Source: an uncultured Flavobacteriia bacterium (GTDB lineage Bacteria > Bacteroidota > Bacteroidia > Flavobacteriales_D > Crocinitomicaceae). From it: a DNA stretch of 64,000 bases. Where the stretch lies: assembly GCA_903873915.1 (NCBI GenBank), contig CAIQQH010000068.1, forward strand, positions 1 to 64,000. Reading direction: 5' to 3'. Position 1 is the first letter of the stretch. Every line of letters begins with the position of its first letter. Below the pieces are notes generated by a model. It was not told where the DNA came from and searched no databases. It worked only from the letters and a program-made list of their open reading frames with translations. Position numbers and translations under genes: made by a program. Shown here piece by piece: positions 29,692 to 39,242 of the stretch.

Positions 29692-29721
29692 CAAAGATAA
29701 ACTAATTTTGAGCATATGCAA
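29692..29721 (-). promoter_or_regulatory. Bacteroidota-type promoter TTG-N19-TATCTTTG for the lipoprotein pair
   Basis: Minus-strand TATCTTTG (29699..29692) and TTG (29721..29719), 20 nt upstream of start codon. Confidence 0.55.
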
Positions 29722-29826
29722 TACTAATGTAGCCCTTAATTCGTACCTTCGTTGCGCTGTTTCAAACAAGTTAAGGCATCCAAAAGTTACAGGGTTGTCC
29801 AAAAACTTAAAAAATAAGCCAATCGA

Positions 29827-30849
29827 ATGAAAGAACATATTGACGAGCTTGCTGGACAGATAGAGGCGTATTCAATAACGAATACCGCAACACTTGAAGA
29901 GTTCAGGATACATTTTTTAGGATCAAAAGGCGTGGTGAAGGAATTGTTTTCATCCTTAAAATCTGTGCCCAATGAAGAGAAAAAGGAAGTGGGCCGTATG
30001 CTAAATGATTTAAAAATCAAAGCAGAATCAAAACTCGAACTATTCAAAGAACAATTGGCCACACAACAAACGAGCAGCGAGCGTATTGACCTTTCTCGTC
30101 CGGCTGAAGAGTCGTCCGTCGGAGCACATCACCCGCTCTCACTTGTGCGCAATGAAATCATTTCTATTTTTTCACGCATCGGATACACAGTATCTGAAGG
30201 ACCAGAAATTGAAGATGACTGGCACAATTTTTCCGCATTAAATTTTCCACCAGAACATCCAGCTCGCGATATGCAAGACACCTTTTTTATTGAAAAAGGC
30301 GAAAAGGAAATGGCCCTGCGCACGCACACAAGTTCGGTGCAAGTCCGTGTGATGGAAAATAGCACACCGCCAATCCGTACGATTTCCCCAGGACGAGTAT
30401 ACCGCAACGAGGCCATTTCAGCACGGGCACATTGCTTCTTTCACCAGGTGGAGGGCTTGTACATCGATAAAAATGTGTCCTTTGCCGACTTGAAGCAAAC
30501 ACTGCTTTATTTTGCCAAAGAAATGTTCGGAGAAAAGGCACAAATTCGCTTGCGCCCGTCGTATTTTCCATTTACAGAACCAAGTGCTGAAGTGGATGTA
30601 TCGTGTTCAATCTGCAACGCAGAAGGCTGTAACGTTTGTAAATACTCAGGATGGCTGGAAATACTCGGATGTGGAATGGTCGACCCGAATGTGTTAAAGT
30701 CATGCGGAATAGACCCTGAAGTTTACACTGGTTTTGCTTTCGGGATGGGAGTAGAACGCATTGCACAATTGAAATTTAAGGTGAGTGACCTTCGCTTGTA
30801 TTCGGAAAATGACCTTCGCTTTTTGAAACAATTCACACCAGGACTTTAA
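29827..30849 (+). CDS. pheS: Phenylalanine--tRNA ligase subunit alpha
   Basis: HPLSLVRNEIISIFSRIGYTVSEGPEIEDDWHNFSALNFPPEHPARDMQDTFF; GFAFGMGVERIAQLKF. Confidence 0.98.
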   Translation: MKEHIDELAGQIEAYSITNTATLEEFRIHFLGSKGVVKELFSSLKSVPNEEKKEVGRMLNDLKIKAESKLELFKEQLATQQTSSERIDLSRPAEESSVGAHHPLSLVRNEIISIFSRIGYTVSEGPEIEDDWHNFSALNFPPEHPARDMQDTFFIEKGEKEMALRTHTSSVQVRVMENSTPPIRTISPGRVYRNEAISARAHCFFHQVEGLYIDKNVSFADLKQTLLYFAKEMFGEKAQIRLRPSYFPFTEPSAEVDVSCSICNAEGCNVCKYSGWLEILGCGMVDPNVLKSCGIDPEVYTGFAFGMGVERIAQLKFKVSDLRLYSENDLRFLKQFTPGL

Positions 30850-30852
30850 GAC

Positions 30853-31227
30853 ATGGGATGGTTCTCTAAATCAACGGCAGAGGAAAAGTCACTTCCTTGG
30901 ATTCCGCTCACAAGCATAGAGGCATTAATGAAAGCCTTGGAATCAACCGAACGACCAGCACTTTTCTTTAAGCACAGCACGCGTTGCAGCATTTCCATTA
31001 TGGCGCTTAGTCGCTTAGAACAACGTTGGGCCATGGCACCAGAAGATTGTGACATCTATTTTATTGATTTACTCAATCACCGCGACGTGTCAAATGAACT
31101 TGCTGAGCAAACCAACATCGTTCATCAATCACCACAAGCGATTCTTGTCCGCAACGGCGAAGTTATATACACAGCTACACATGGAGATATCGACGCTGGT
31201 GAAATGGCAAAACTTTTAAGTCATTAA
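30853..31227 (+). CDS. ytxJ: YtxJ-family bacillithiol system redox-active protein
   Basis: FFKHSTRCSISIMALSRLE, HQSPQAILVRNGEVIYTATHGDI. Confidence 0.88.
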   Translation: MGWFSKSTAEEKSLPWIPLTSIEALMKALESTERPALFFKHSTRCSISIMALSRLEQRWAMAPEDCDIYFIDLLNHRDVSNELAEQTNIVHQSPQAILVRNGEVIYTATHGDIDAGEMAKLLSH

Positions 31228-31228
31228 C

Positions 31229-32302
31229 ATGAAAAAGTACCTAATCATAGGCTTGATCATCGCATTTGCTGGAGCGATGGTTTTTCGTTCGTGCGCACCT
31301 TCATCGACAGATGATTCGGCAGCAGAACTGCCTGCGGCTTTTGCCTTTGAAGACAATCTAGCGACACGTTGGGATGAAAAAGTACCCATCGACATCGTGG
31401 TCAACAATAAGGACGTGGAAACCTTGGAGCTGATTTACAACGACAGCACATTCGCTATATGGAATTCACCAGGAAAGAAAATCACGTATCAACTCAAAGC
31501 CGGGTTTTACGGCTTGGGCGCACGTCAAGTGGAGCTTGTGGCAACCTTGAAAGATGGAACAAAATCCTCCGACAAGCGAATTATCCGAGTCCTTTCTGAT
31601 GTCGTTCCAGAAATCTGGATTGCAGAAATTACACGCGAATACCCCCATGAAGCAACGAGCTTTACACAAGGATTGGAGTTCAGCAATGGACAGCTGTACG
31701 AAGGGACGGGTGAACGAGGAACGAGTGTCTTAGCGCAAGTGAAACTATCGGACGGTAAAATCGTGAAGTCTATGGGCTTAGACGGCTCTTACTTTGGCGA
31801 GGGAATCACAGTATTGAAAGGGAAGATTTATCAAATTACGTGGCAAGAGCAAACTTGCTTTGTTTACAATCAAACGGATTTAACCCTGTTGAAAGACTTA
31901 AAATACTCTGGTGAGGGCTGGGGCTTGTGCAACGATGGCAGCTCATTGATCATGTCGGATGGCACAGAACGCATCACCTTCCGAAATCCTGAGACATTTG
32001 CCATCACACGCACCATCGAAGTGTATACACACCAAGGTCCAGTGACCAAACTGAACGAGTTGGAATATGCCGACGGCTTGATTTATGCCAATGTTTGGAT
32101 GACCAACAAAGTGGCGGTGATTGACCCAAACAACGGGAAGGTTGTTGCTGAGCTCGATGCGACTGAACTTGTTCGCCAAGGACGAGGAAACGGCGATGTG
32201 CTCAATGGCATTGCCTTCAATCCAGCGAATAAAAAGTGGTACATGACTGGCAAGAGATGGCCGAAACTGTTTGAAGTGAACTTTAAGAAACCGACTTCTT
32301 AG
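31229..32302 (+). CDS. Glutaminyl-peptide cyclotransferase (bacterial beta-propeller type)
   Basis: YPHEATSFTQGLEFSNGQLYEGTGERGTS...LNELEYADGLIYANVWMTNKVAVIDP...NGIAFNPANKKWYMTGKRWPKLFEV. Confidence 0.93.
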   Translation: MKKYLIIGLIIAFAGAMVFRSCAPSSTDDSAAELPAAFAFEDNLATRWDEKVPIDIVVNNKDVETLELIYNDSTFAIWNSPGKKITYQLKAGFYGLGARQVELVATLKDGTKSSDKRIIRVLSDVVPEIWIAEITREYPHEATSFTQGLEFSNGQLYEGTGERGTSVLAQVKLSDGKIVKSMGLDGSYFGEGITVLKGKIYQITWQEQTCFVYNQTDLTLLKDLKYSGEGWGLCNDGSSLIMSDGTERITFRNPETFAITRTIEVYTHQGPVTKLNELEYADGLIYANVWMTNKVAVIDPNNGKVVAELDATELVRQGRGNGDVLNGIAFNPANKKWYMTGKRWPKLFEVNFKKPTS

Positions 32303-32332
32303 TTACTAATTACTAATTACGAGTTACGAGTT
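32301..32332. repeat. Heptanucleotide short tandem repeat (TACTAAT)2(TACGAGT)2
   Basis: agttactaattactaattacgagttacgagtt; a second 7-mer pair ACTAGTCACTAGTC at about 32408-32422. Confidence 0.7.
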
Positions 32333-32424
32333 GGGGTTTATTCGAGGCCACAAATTTGTGTAGCAATCAAATTCTAAATTGCCGCAGGCATCAAATTAAC
32401 CAATAAACTAGTCACTAGTCATTT

Positions 32425-33093
32425 TTATCTTTCAATAAGCACCCCATCTTCCACGCGCACAACCCTTCCTGGGAATTTGTTGACCATGTTCATGTCGTGG
32501 GTGGCCATAAGCACTGCCGAACCCTCTTCTTTGGCGACAGCGATCAAGAGGTGCATGATATCTTCTGAAGTTTCTGGATCAAGATTTCCAGTGGGCTCAT
32601 CGGCCAAGATCAACGCAGGATTGTTCAATAAGGCACGTGCAATGGAAATGCGTTGCTGCTCACCGCCCGAAAGCGCATGAGGCATCGTGTTGGCTTTCTT
32701 TTCGATGCCCACCAACTGCAATACCGCCAAGGCCCGCTTTTGCATAAGTGTGTTATCGGTCCATCCTGTAGCGCCGAGTACAAAGAGCAAGTTGTCCATT
32801 ACGGTGCGGTCGGACAGCAATTGAAAGTCTTGAAAGACAATCCCAATCTTGCGGCGTAACATGGGCACATCCTTCTTTTTCATGTGCAGCAAGTCAAACC
32901 CAGCCACAGTGCCTGTGCCCTCGCTAAGCGGAAGCTCACCATAAATGGCTTTAAGTAAAGTGCTTTTTCCGCTCCCTGTGCGACCAATCAAATACACAAA
33001 GTCTTGCGGACCAACGCTGAATTGCAGATCTGAAAGGATGGTCGTGTTTTGTTGGCGAATGACGCCGTTTTTGATCTCAATGACTTTTTCCAT
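32425..33093 (-). CDS. ftsE: ABC transporter ATP-binding protein, FtsE-like
   Basis: Walker A GRTGSGKST, Q-loop VFQDFQLL, LSGGEQQR, Walker B LILADEPTGNLDP, MATHDMNMVNK. Confidence 0.85.
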   Translation of the reverse strand: MEKVIEIKNGVIRQQNTTILSDLQFSVGPQDFVYLIGRTGSGKSTLLKAIYGELPLSEGTGTVAGFDLLHMKKKDVPMLRRKIGIVFQDFQLLSDRTVMDNLLFVLGATGWTDNTLMQKRALAVLQLVGIEKKANTMPHALSGGEQQRISIARALLNNPALILADEPTGNLDPETSEDIMHLLIAVAKEEGSAVLMATHDMNMVNKFPGRVVRVEDGVLIER

Positions 33094-33244
33094 GGATGCT
33101 ATTTGATGTAAAGGTCTTAAATCGCACTATTTTCAAGGCACTACCGCAAAAATTATCTTAACAGAATCAAGTGTAAAACTTTTAGTTAAGGCTTCTGTAA
33201 CCGAATACGACAGACGTAATTTTACTAGCTTAAATACACATCTT

Positions 33245-36200
33245 ATGACCAGGCTTCTGATCATTCTGGGTTTGTGCGTCAACATTGCTGTTTGTGCGCA
33301 GACTTCAGAAAAATACAACAGTGAATATGCGGGCTTTTACCGTGCGGAGGAATTGTACGAAAAAGCGCAGTTTGCAGCAGCACGCAAAGAATTTCGTGCC
33401 TTCATCGATCAATTCGGTAAAACAAACGACCCCATGTATGTCAAGGCTAGGTATTACGAGGGGATTTCAGCGCTGGAGCTTTCAAACAATGATGCAGTGG
33501 TGCTCCTCGAAAAATTCAATTCGGATTACCCCGAAAGCATCTACCACAAAGAAATCTATTTCCGCCTAGGTAAGTTTTTCTACCACAAACGCGATTTTAA
33601 TGACGCCTTAATTTGGTTCAACCAATTGAGTGCAAAGGACGTATCGAAAGAAGACCAATCAGAGTTTTTATTCAAGCTGGGGTATGCAAATTTTCAAGAA
33701 GCGAACTACGATGCAGCCCGAAGTGCATTCCACGACATTAAGGACGATTCTACCCAATACGGTCCGCCGGCCTTGTATTTCTATTCTCACATTGCCTACA
33801 TGAACAAGTCTTACTCGGTGGCAGAAGCAGGGTTCATTCAATTGAAGGAAAAGGCGCAGTATGCTTCTATTGCGCCTTACTACTTGGCTCAAATCTATTA
33901 TTTGCAGGGAGATTACCAAAAGGTGATTGACATTGCTCCAAATGTGATGGATACCTCTAAGGTCTTCAATCAAAACGACATGAATCACTTGGTGGGTGAC
34001 TCCTATTACCGTGAAAATCAATTTAAAGAGTCAGTACCTTATCTTGAAGCGTACAATAAAAACGCGCAAACAACCCGCGATGACGATTATCAATTGGGGT
34101 ATGCATATTATCGCTCTGCCAATTACGATAAAGCGGCGAAGCTATTTGATCGTGTGGCGAATGGTAAAAAGGACAGTTTAGCGCAAGTGGCTTTGTACCA
34201 CATCGCTGAGTCAAGAATGAAGCAGAACAGCTTAGCGTCTGCAAGGTCGGCATTTGGCGCTGCGGCAGCGATCACGGTAGACCCTAAAATCCAGGAAGAT
34301 GCGCTTTATAACTTCGCGGTTCTTTCCTACAAGTTGGACATTAACCCGTTTAACGATGCAGTTGAAGCATTTGAGTCGTTCTTGACTGAATTCCCAGAAT
34401 CAGACCGTCGTGATGAGGTGAATCAATACCTTGTGAATGTGTACTCCTCGACAAACAACTATGCAAAAGCCCTTGAATCTTTGGACAAGTTGCAAAATAA
34501 GGATACGCGCTTGAAAACGGTGTATCAGCTGGTTGCATTCAACTATGGTGTAGACTATTTCCAAAAGGGAGACATGAAAAGTGCCTTAAAGATGTTTGAC
34601 CGCGTGAATCAATATCCAGTGGATGTTGCGATTAACGCAAAAGCTCGTTTCTGGGCATCGGATGCGCATTTCCGTTTGGACGACATGGACAAAGCCATCA
34701 AAGGATACCGTGAGTTTATTTCGATGCCTGCAGCTCAAACGATTGGACTGAAAGCAGATGCGTACTACAACATGGGGTATGCGTATTTAAAAAAGAACGA
34801 CATCACTCAATCGACAGATGCGTTCCGAATCTATTGTCAATCATCGGTAAATGACAAACGCAAATTGTCTGATGCCCACATGCGCGTTGGAGATGGTTAT
34901 TTCGCAACAAAACAAGATGAGTTGGCGGTGAAAAGCTACCAAGAGGTGGTTCGCTTGGCTTCAGGTTACGAGGATCAGGCGCTGTTCTACATGGCGAAGG
35001 CCTATGGCTATCTGGGAAATGATGATTTGAAAGCTGCGCGCCTATTGGATATTCTCACAAATTATAAAACGTCAAAATATACGCTCAAATGTTTGTACGA
35101 TGTGGCCTTGATCTACAAGTCAAAGGAACAGTTCGAGAAGGCGGATACCTATTTAAGAAGAATCATTGATGAGTATCCGAACTCAGATTTGGTGGTTGAT
35201 TGCCGCATCGAACTCGCTGACATCCACTTTAAAAAGCACGACTTCCGTCAATCGGAGTTGGAGTACAAGCAAATTTTAACAGAACATGGTGAAGACCGCA
35301 CCGTTTGTGAAAAATCTGTCCGTGGACTAATGGACATTTATGCCGCATTGAAACAACCAGAAAAGGTAAGTGATATTGCTTCACAGTATTCTTGCGCAAA
35401 CATTTCAATGGAAGAACAAGAGGGCTTGTACTACTCTCCAGCTGTTGAAGCGTATAAGGACAGTTTGTATGCGGAATCTATCCCATTGTTCAAAAAGTAC
35501 TTGGATAAATTCCCAGCAGGACGATTTTCGGTGGATGCGAAGTTCTTCTTAGGGAATTCGTATTTCTCATTGAACGACAAGGAAAATGCAGTAAAAGCCT
35601 ATGCACAATGCTTAGAAGGACCGAACAATTCGTACACGGAATATGCAGCATCACGGGGCGCTCAAATTTATTACAACAGTGAACGTTACGCAGAAGCAAT
35701 TCCTTTCTACGAAAGAGTGGAAGCAATCAGTTCAAAGCCATCAACGGTGTTTTCAGCACGTCTTGGATTGATGCGCAGCTATTTTATCATCGAAAATTGG
35801 TCGAAGGCCTACGAGAAAGCTGCCTTGGTGCTTGAAAACACAGGAATCAACAATACCATTCGTCAAGAAGGTGAATATGTTGCAGGGATTTCAAGTTATG
35901 AGGTGAAGAATTATTCTGCCTCTATTCCCCACCTGGATTGGTTAGTGAAAAACACAACAACAGCAACGGCTGCAGAAGCAAAATTTATTATTGCTGAAAT
36001 CTATTACGCAAAACAAGATTATGCCAATTCCGATAAAACCATTCGCGAATTATTAAAGATGAAGCCGAGCTACAATTACTGGACGGCCAAGGCACTTATT
36101 CTTCAGTCGCGCGTGCAAATGGCGACGGATGATTTGTTCCAAGCTGAGCGCACACTCAACTCCGTCATCAACCACTATAAAACAACGGATGATGGAATCT

Positions 36201-36310
36201 TAACAGAAGCAAACGAATTGATGCTGGAGATTCAACAATTGAAGAATCAGCCGAAAAGCATCACACCAGAAGGTGAAACAATCATTGAAATGAACGAAAA
36301 TGGGAACTAA
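33245..36310 (+). CDS. Large exported TPR-repeat protein
   Basis: Signal peptide; tens of TPR-like repeats throughout 1021 aa. Confidence 0.92.
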   Translation: MTRLLIILGLCVNIAVCAQTSEKYNSEYAGFYRAEELYEKAQFAAARKEFRAFIDQFGKTNDPMYVKARYYEGISALELSNNDAVVLLEKFNSDYPESIYHKEIYFRLGKFFYHKRDFNDALIWFNQLSAKDVSKEDQSEFLFKLGYANFQEANYDAARSAFHDIKDDSTQYGPPALYFYSHIAYMNKSYSVAEAGFIQLKEKAQYASIAPYYLAQIYYLQGDYQKVIDIAPNVMDTSKVFNQNDMNHLVGDSYYRENQFKESVPYLEAYNKNAQTTRDDDYQLGYAYYRSANYDKAAKLFDRVANGKKDSLAQVALYHIAESRMKQNSLASARSAFGAAAAITVDPKIQEDALYNFAVLSYKLDINPFNDAVEAFESFLTEFPESDRRDEVNQYLVNVYSSTNNYAKALESLDKLQNKDTRLKTVYQLVAFNYGVDYFQKGDMKSALKMFDRVNQYPVDVAINAKARFWASDAHFRLDDMDKAIKGYREFISMPAAQTIGLKADAYYNMGYAYLKKNDITQSTDAFRIYCQSSVNDKRKLSDAHMRVGDGYFATKQDELAVKSYQEVVRLASGYEDQALFYMAKAYGYLGNDDLKAARLLDILTNYKTSKYTLKCLYDVALIYKSKEQFEKADTYLRRIIDEYPNSDLVVDCRIELADIHFKKHDFRQSELEYKQILTEHGEDRTVCEKSVRGLMDIYAALKQPEKVSDIASQYSCANISMEEQEGLYYSPAVEAYKDSLYAESIPLFKKYLDKFPAGRFSVDAKFFLGNSYFSLNDKENAVKAYAQCLEGPNNSYTEYAASRGAQIYYNSERYAEAIPFYERVEAISSKPSTVFSARLGLMRSYFIIENWSKAYEKAALVLENTGINNTIRQEGEYVAGISSYEVKNYSASIPHLDWLVKNTTTATAAEAKFIIAEIYYAKQDYANSDKTIRELLKMKPSYNYWTAKALILQSRVQMATDDLFQAERTLNSVINHYKTTDDGILTEANELMLEIQQLKNQPKSITPEGETIIEMNENGN

Positions 36311-38018
36311 GAGATTTATCGCCATACTTATTGCACTGCTCCCACTTCTGTCATTTGGACAGGGTGACTTGGTGATCATTAATGGTGTCGGGAATAGAGA
36401 CATTCCGCCGGCATACCGCATCAGCATGAATCCGTCCATCATTGACACCGTGCTCGGCACCCTAGTTCAGCAATATCCCTTGTTGTCCTTACGCTTTCCA
36501 ACACAGATTAAGGTAGATACGATTAAACCGGTCACCATCAAGGTAGAACCAAAGCTTCAACAGCTGTACTCTACGTATGTAAAATTGGGAATTGGCTCTG
36601 AATTGATGCCGCTCGGCGAGGTATACTTTGATTCGAAGCGCTCCCGTAAATATGTTTACGGTGTGCACGCCCAACACCTCAGTTCTTTTGGGAACATTCC
36701 CAACTATGCACCGGCTCAGTTTGACCGCACTCGTACCAATGTGTACGGTGCCATCAACGAAAAAAACTATTCCCTTCGCGGAGATGTTCACTACAACAAC
36801 CAAGGCTTGCATTATTATGGTTTAGTTGATTCTGCCCAATCGGTTGATCGAAGCACTATTGCTCAGCGCTACCAAGATGTTGGGGGTATATTCGCCTTTG
36901 ATTCACACAAAAAAGACAGCGCTCAATTGAATTATAAGATCAATGTGGCCTACAACCATTTTAACTCAAAGAAGCCATCTGATTCATTGAGTGCTTGGAG
37001 AGGAAGTGAAAACTATGTAGCTATTGGAGGCTCAGGTTGGTATCGCCAAGGAAAGGAAGTGTTTGCAGCCGAGGCGAATGTTCGCTACAATGGTTATCGC
37101 TATGGAACGCAGTCTGACACTCTTCAGTTTGCAGCCGATTCAGGATTGGTGCTGAACAATACAGTTATCAATTTAAAGCCAACCGTAACCACACAGCTTT
37201 GGAACAACCGTTTCCGCGCCATCATTGGATTTGATTTTGTCGTGGATGCACGTACACAAACAAAGGTGCACCTATATCCTGTGGCAGAGGTAAAATACTC
37301 TTTGTTTAATGATATTTTTATCCCATTTATAGGTGTGCGCGGAGGATTAAAGCAACGCACATTTAGATCAACAGTGGATGACAATGAGTTTGTGTTGTCA
37401 AATCTTCAATTGAAAAATGAAAACACGAGCATCGACGTGTATGGCGGAATCAAAGGAACACTTTCGAGTCGCATTAGCTTCAATGTGAACGCAAGCTTTG
37501 CACGAGTGAAAGACAAGGCCTTTTTTATTACAGACACGACATTCTCATTGGGGAATAAGTTCAACTTAATCTATGACACACTGAATCAAACAACCATTGA
37601 AGGTTCGGTTTCGTACCAGCTGAATGAAAAATTAAAAGTAGACGCCATTGGACGCTACTATTCGTATGTGTTGATGAACAACACCTATGCGTGGAATCTC
37701 CCACAATGGCAGGCAGGAGTTCGAGGAAGCTATAATTTGTATGACAAGTTTCTAGTGAATCTTAATGTAAACTTCGAGGGGGGTCGTAAGGCTTTGGTGT
37801 ACGATACTAAGGAGTCTGATGTGACCTTAGAGAACGGACAGTTGGCGAAGCGTATGGGATTGATTACCGACATTAACCTTGGTTTGGAATACCGCTACAA
37901 CAAACGCATCTCTGCCTTCATTCAATTCAACAACTTGGCCTCGCAGAGATATTACAGATGGTACAATCATCCAGTTCAAATCTTCCAAGTGATGGGAGGA
38001 ATAACAGCGCGGTTCTAA
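36300..38018 (+). CDS. Outer-membrane beta-barrel protein, TonB-dependent-receptor-like barrel without plug
   Basis: Signal peptide, alternating beta-strand pattern, ends LNLGLEYRYNKRISAFIQFNNLASQRYYRWYNHPVQIFQVMGGITARF; overlaps the TPR stop. Confidence 0.82.
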   Translation: MGTKRFIAILIALLPLLSFGQGDLVIINGVGNRDIPPAYRISMNPSIIDTVLGTLVQQYPLLSLRFPTQIKVDTIKPVTIKVEPKLQQLYSTYVKLGIGSELMPLGEVYFDSKRSRKYVYGVHAQHLSSFGNIPNYAPAQFDRTRTNVYGAINEKNYSLRGDVHYNNQGLHYYGLVDSAQSVDRSTIAQRYQDVGGIFAFDSHKKDSAQLNYKINVAYNHFNSKKPSDSLSAWRGSENYVAIGGSGWYRQGKEVFAAEANVRYNGYRYGTQSDTLQFAADSGLVLNNTVINLKPTVTTQLWNNRFRAIIGFDFVVDARTQTKVHLYPVAEVKYSLFNDIFIPFIGVRGGLKQRTFRSTVDDNEFVLSNLQLKNENTSIDVYGGIKGTLSSRISFNVNASFARVKDKAFFITDTTFSLGNKFNLIYDTLNQTTIEGSVSYQLNEKLKVDAIGRYYSYVLMNNTYAWNLPQWQAGVRGSYNLYDKFLVNLNVNFEGGRKALVYDTKESDVTLENGQLAKRMGLITDINLGLEYRYNKRISAFIQFNNLASQRYYRWYNHPVQIFQVMGGITARF

Positions 38019-38716
38019 TCGGCTGAAGTTTCAGTTTTTTTCTTGAAAAGGCGCTCAAAAAAACCAGGTTTCTTTGCATTGTTTTTACTTGGGAAATAAG
38101 TGCGTTGACGGAGAAACACCATAACAACACCAATTGTGATGGAACCATCGGCAAGGTTCCAAATGGCAGGAAACACTTCAGATCCACCGAGCCAAGGCAT
38201 ACCTTTCGGCCATGTTGCTTGGAATTTAAACATGTCAACAACATTTCCCAATAAAAAACCGGTGTGCCGACGTTCGACAACAAAGCTTTCGTAACATGTT
38301 GCTTTAACACCTGAGCCATCGAGTTGATTGAAACCAATGCAAGGGTCAAAAGGGAAAATAAAGTCATAGCACATGGAATCGATGAGGTTTCCTGTTGCTC
38401 CTGCGAAAATTAATCCTACGGCAATGAGAAACTCTCGCCGCGCACCTGCTAGAGATTGTTTGTACCAATAATACCCGATACCAACAATGGCGATGATTCT
38501 AAAAATACTCAGCGCGAGCTTGTGCCACATTTGATTTCCAAAGGTTGTCCCGAAGGCCATTCCTTGATTTTCAACGTATTCCAACACAAACCAATCCCCA
38601 AAAACAGGAGCCGTTTCCATGGGAAAAAAATGGGTTTTGATATAAATTTTAATGAATTGGTCGGCCAATAAAATAACAAGAACCAATACACCAACAATCC
38701 ACAAATTCTTTCTCAC
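38015..38716 (-). CDS. lspA: Lipoprotein signal peptidase (Bacteroidota-type with insertion)
   Basis: ADQFIKIYIKTHF, ENQGMAFG, GATGNLIDSM, GNVVDMFKF, WNLADGSITIG. Confidence 0.93.
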   Translation of the reverse strand: MRKNLWIVGVLVLVILLADQFIKIYIKTHFFPMETAPVFGDWFVLEYVENQGMAFGTTFGNQMWHKLALSIFRIIAIVGIGYYWYKQSLAGARREFLIAVGLIFAGATGNLIDSMCYDFIFPFDPCIGFNQLDGSGVKATCYESFVVERRHTGFLLGNVVDMFKFQATWPKGMPWLGGSEVFPAIWNLADGSITIGVVMVFLRQRTYFPSKNNAKKPGFFERLFKKKTETSAD

Positions 38717-38719
38717 AGC

Positions 38720-39103
38720 TTATTTGCTTTGCGCGTTTTTGGCGTCAATACTCATGGTTGCATGAGGCACCAAACGGAGGCGCTCTTTGGCAATAAGTTT
38801 ACCTGTAACACGACAAATCCCGTATGTTTTGTTTTCAATGCGCACAAGCGCGGCATGCAAGCTTTGGATAAATTTCTCTTGGCGTGCGGCCAACTGCGCC
38901 ACCTCCTCGCGAGACAAGGTGTCAGAACCGTCTTCCATCATGTTGAATGTGCGGCCAGTATCATCTGTTCCGTGATCGTCATTGTGCGATAGAGATCCTT
39001 TCAACAAATCGTAATCGTCTTGTGCTTCTTTAAGCTTTTTTTGAATTAGATCCTTGAACTCGGCTAACTCAGTATCTGAATATCTTGTTTTTTCCTGTGA
39101 CAT
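38720..39103 (-). CDS. TraR/DksA-family protein with degenerate zinc finger
   Basis: MSQEKTRYSDTELAEFKDLIQKKL...DDTGRTFNMMEDG...YGICRVTGKLIAKERLRLVPHAT; start reset to 39103. Confidence 0.88.
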   Translation of the reverse strand: MSQEKTRYSDTELAEFKDLIQKKLKEAQDDYDLLKGSLSHNDDHGTDDTGRTFNMMEDGSDTLSREEVAQLAARQEKFIQSLHAALVRIENKTYGICRVTGKLIAKERLRLVPHATMSIDAKNAQSK

Positions 39104-39242
39104 GACATTTTGGTTTTGAACACTCCCGCAGGCGGGACGTGGCCGCAAATATAAGTGAAAATAGGTAAGTACCAAGTAAAAATTAAGTAGATGAAAGTTA
39201 GTTTACTTTAACCCTTTGTCGACAATACTGTATCTTCGTGCT

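Noticed and set aside
32425-33093. Possible FtsEX pair
   Set aside because: Only the ATP-binding protein is present; no FtsX-like membrane protein is adjacent in this window.
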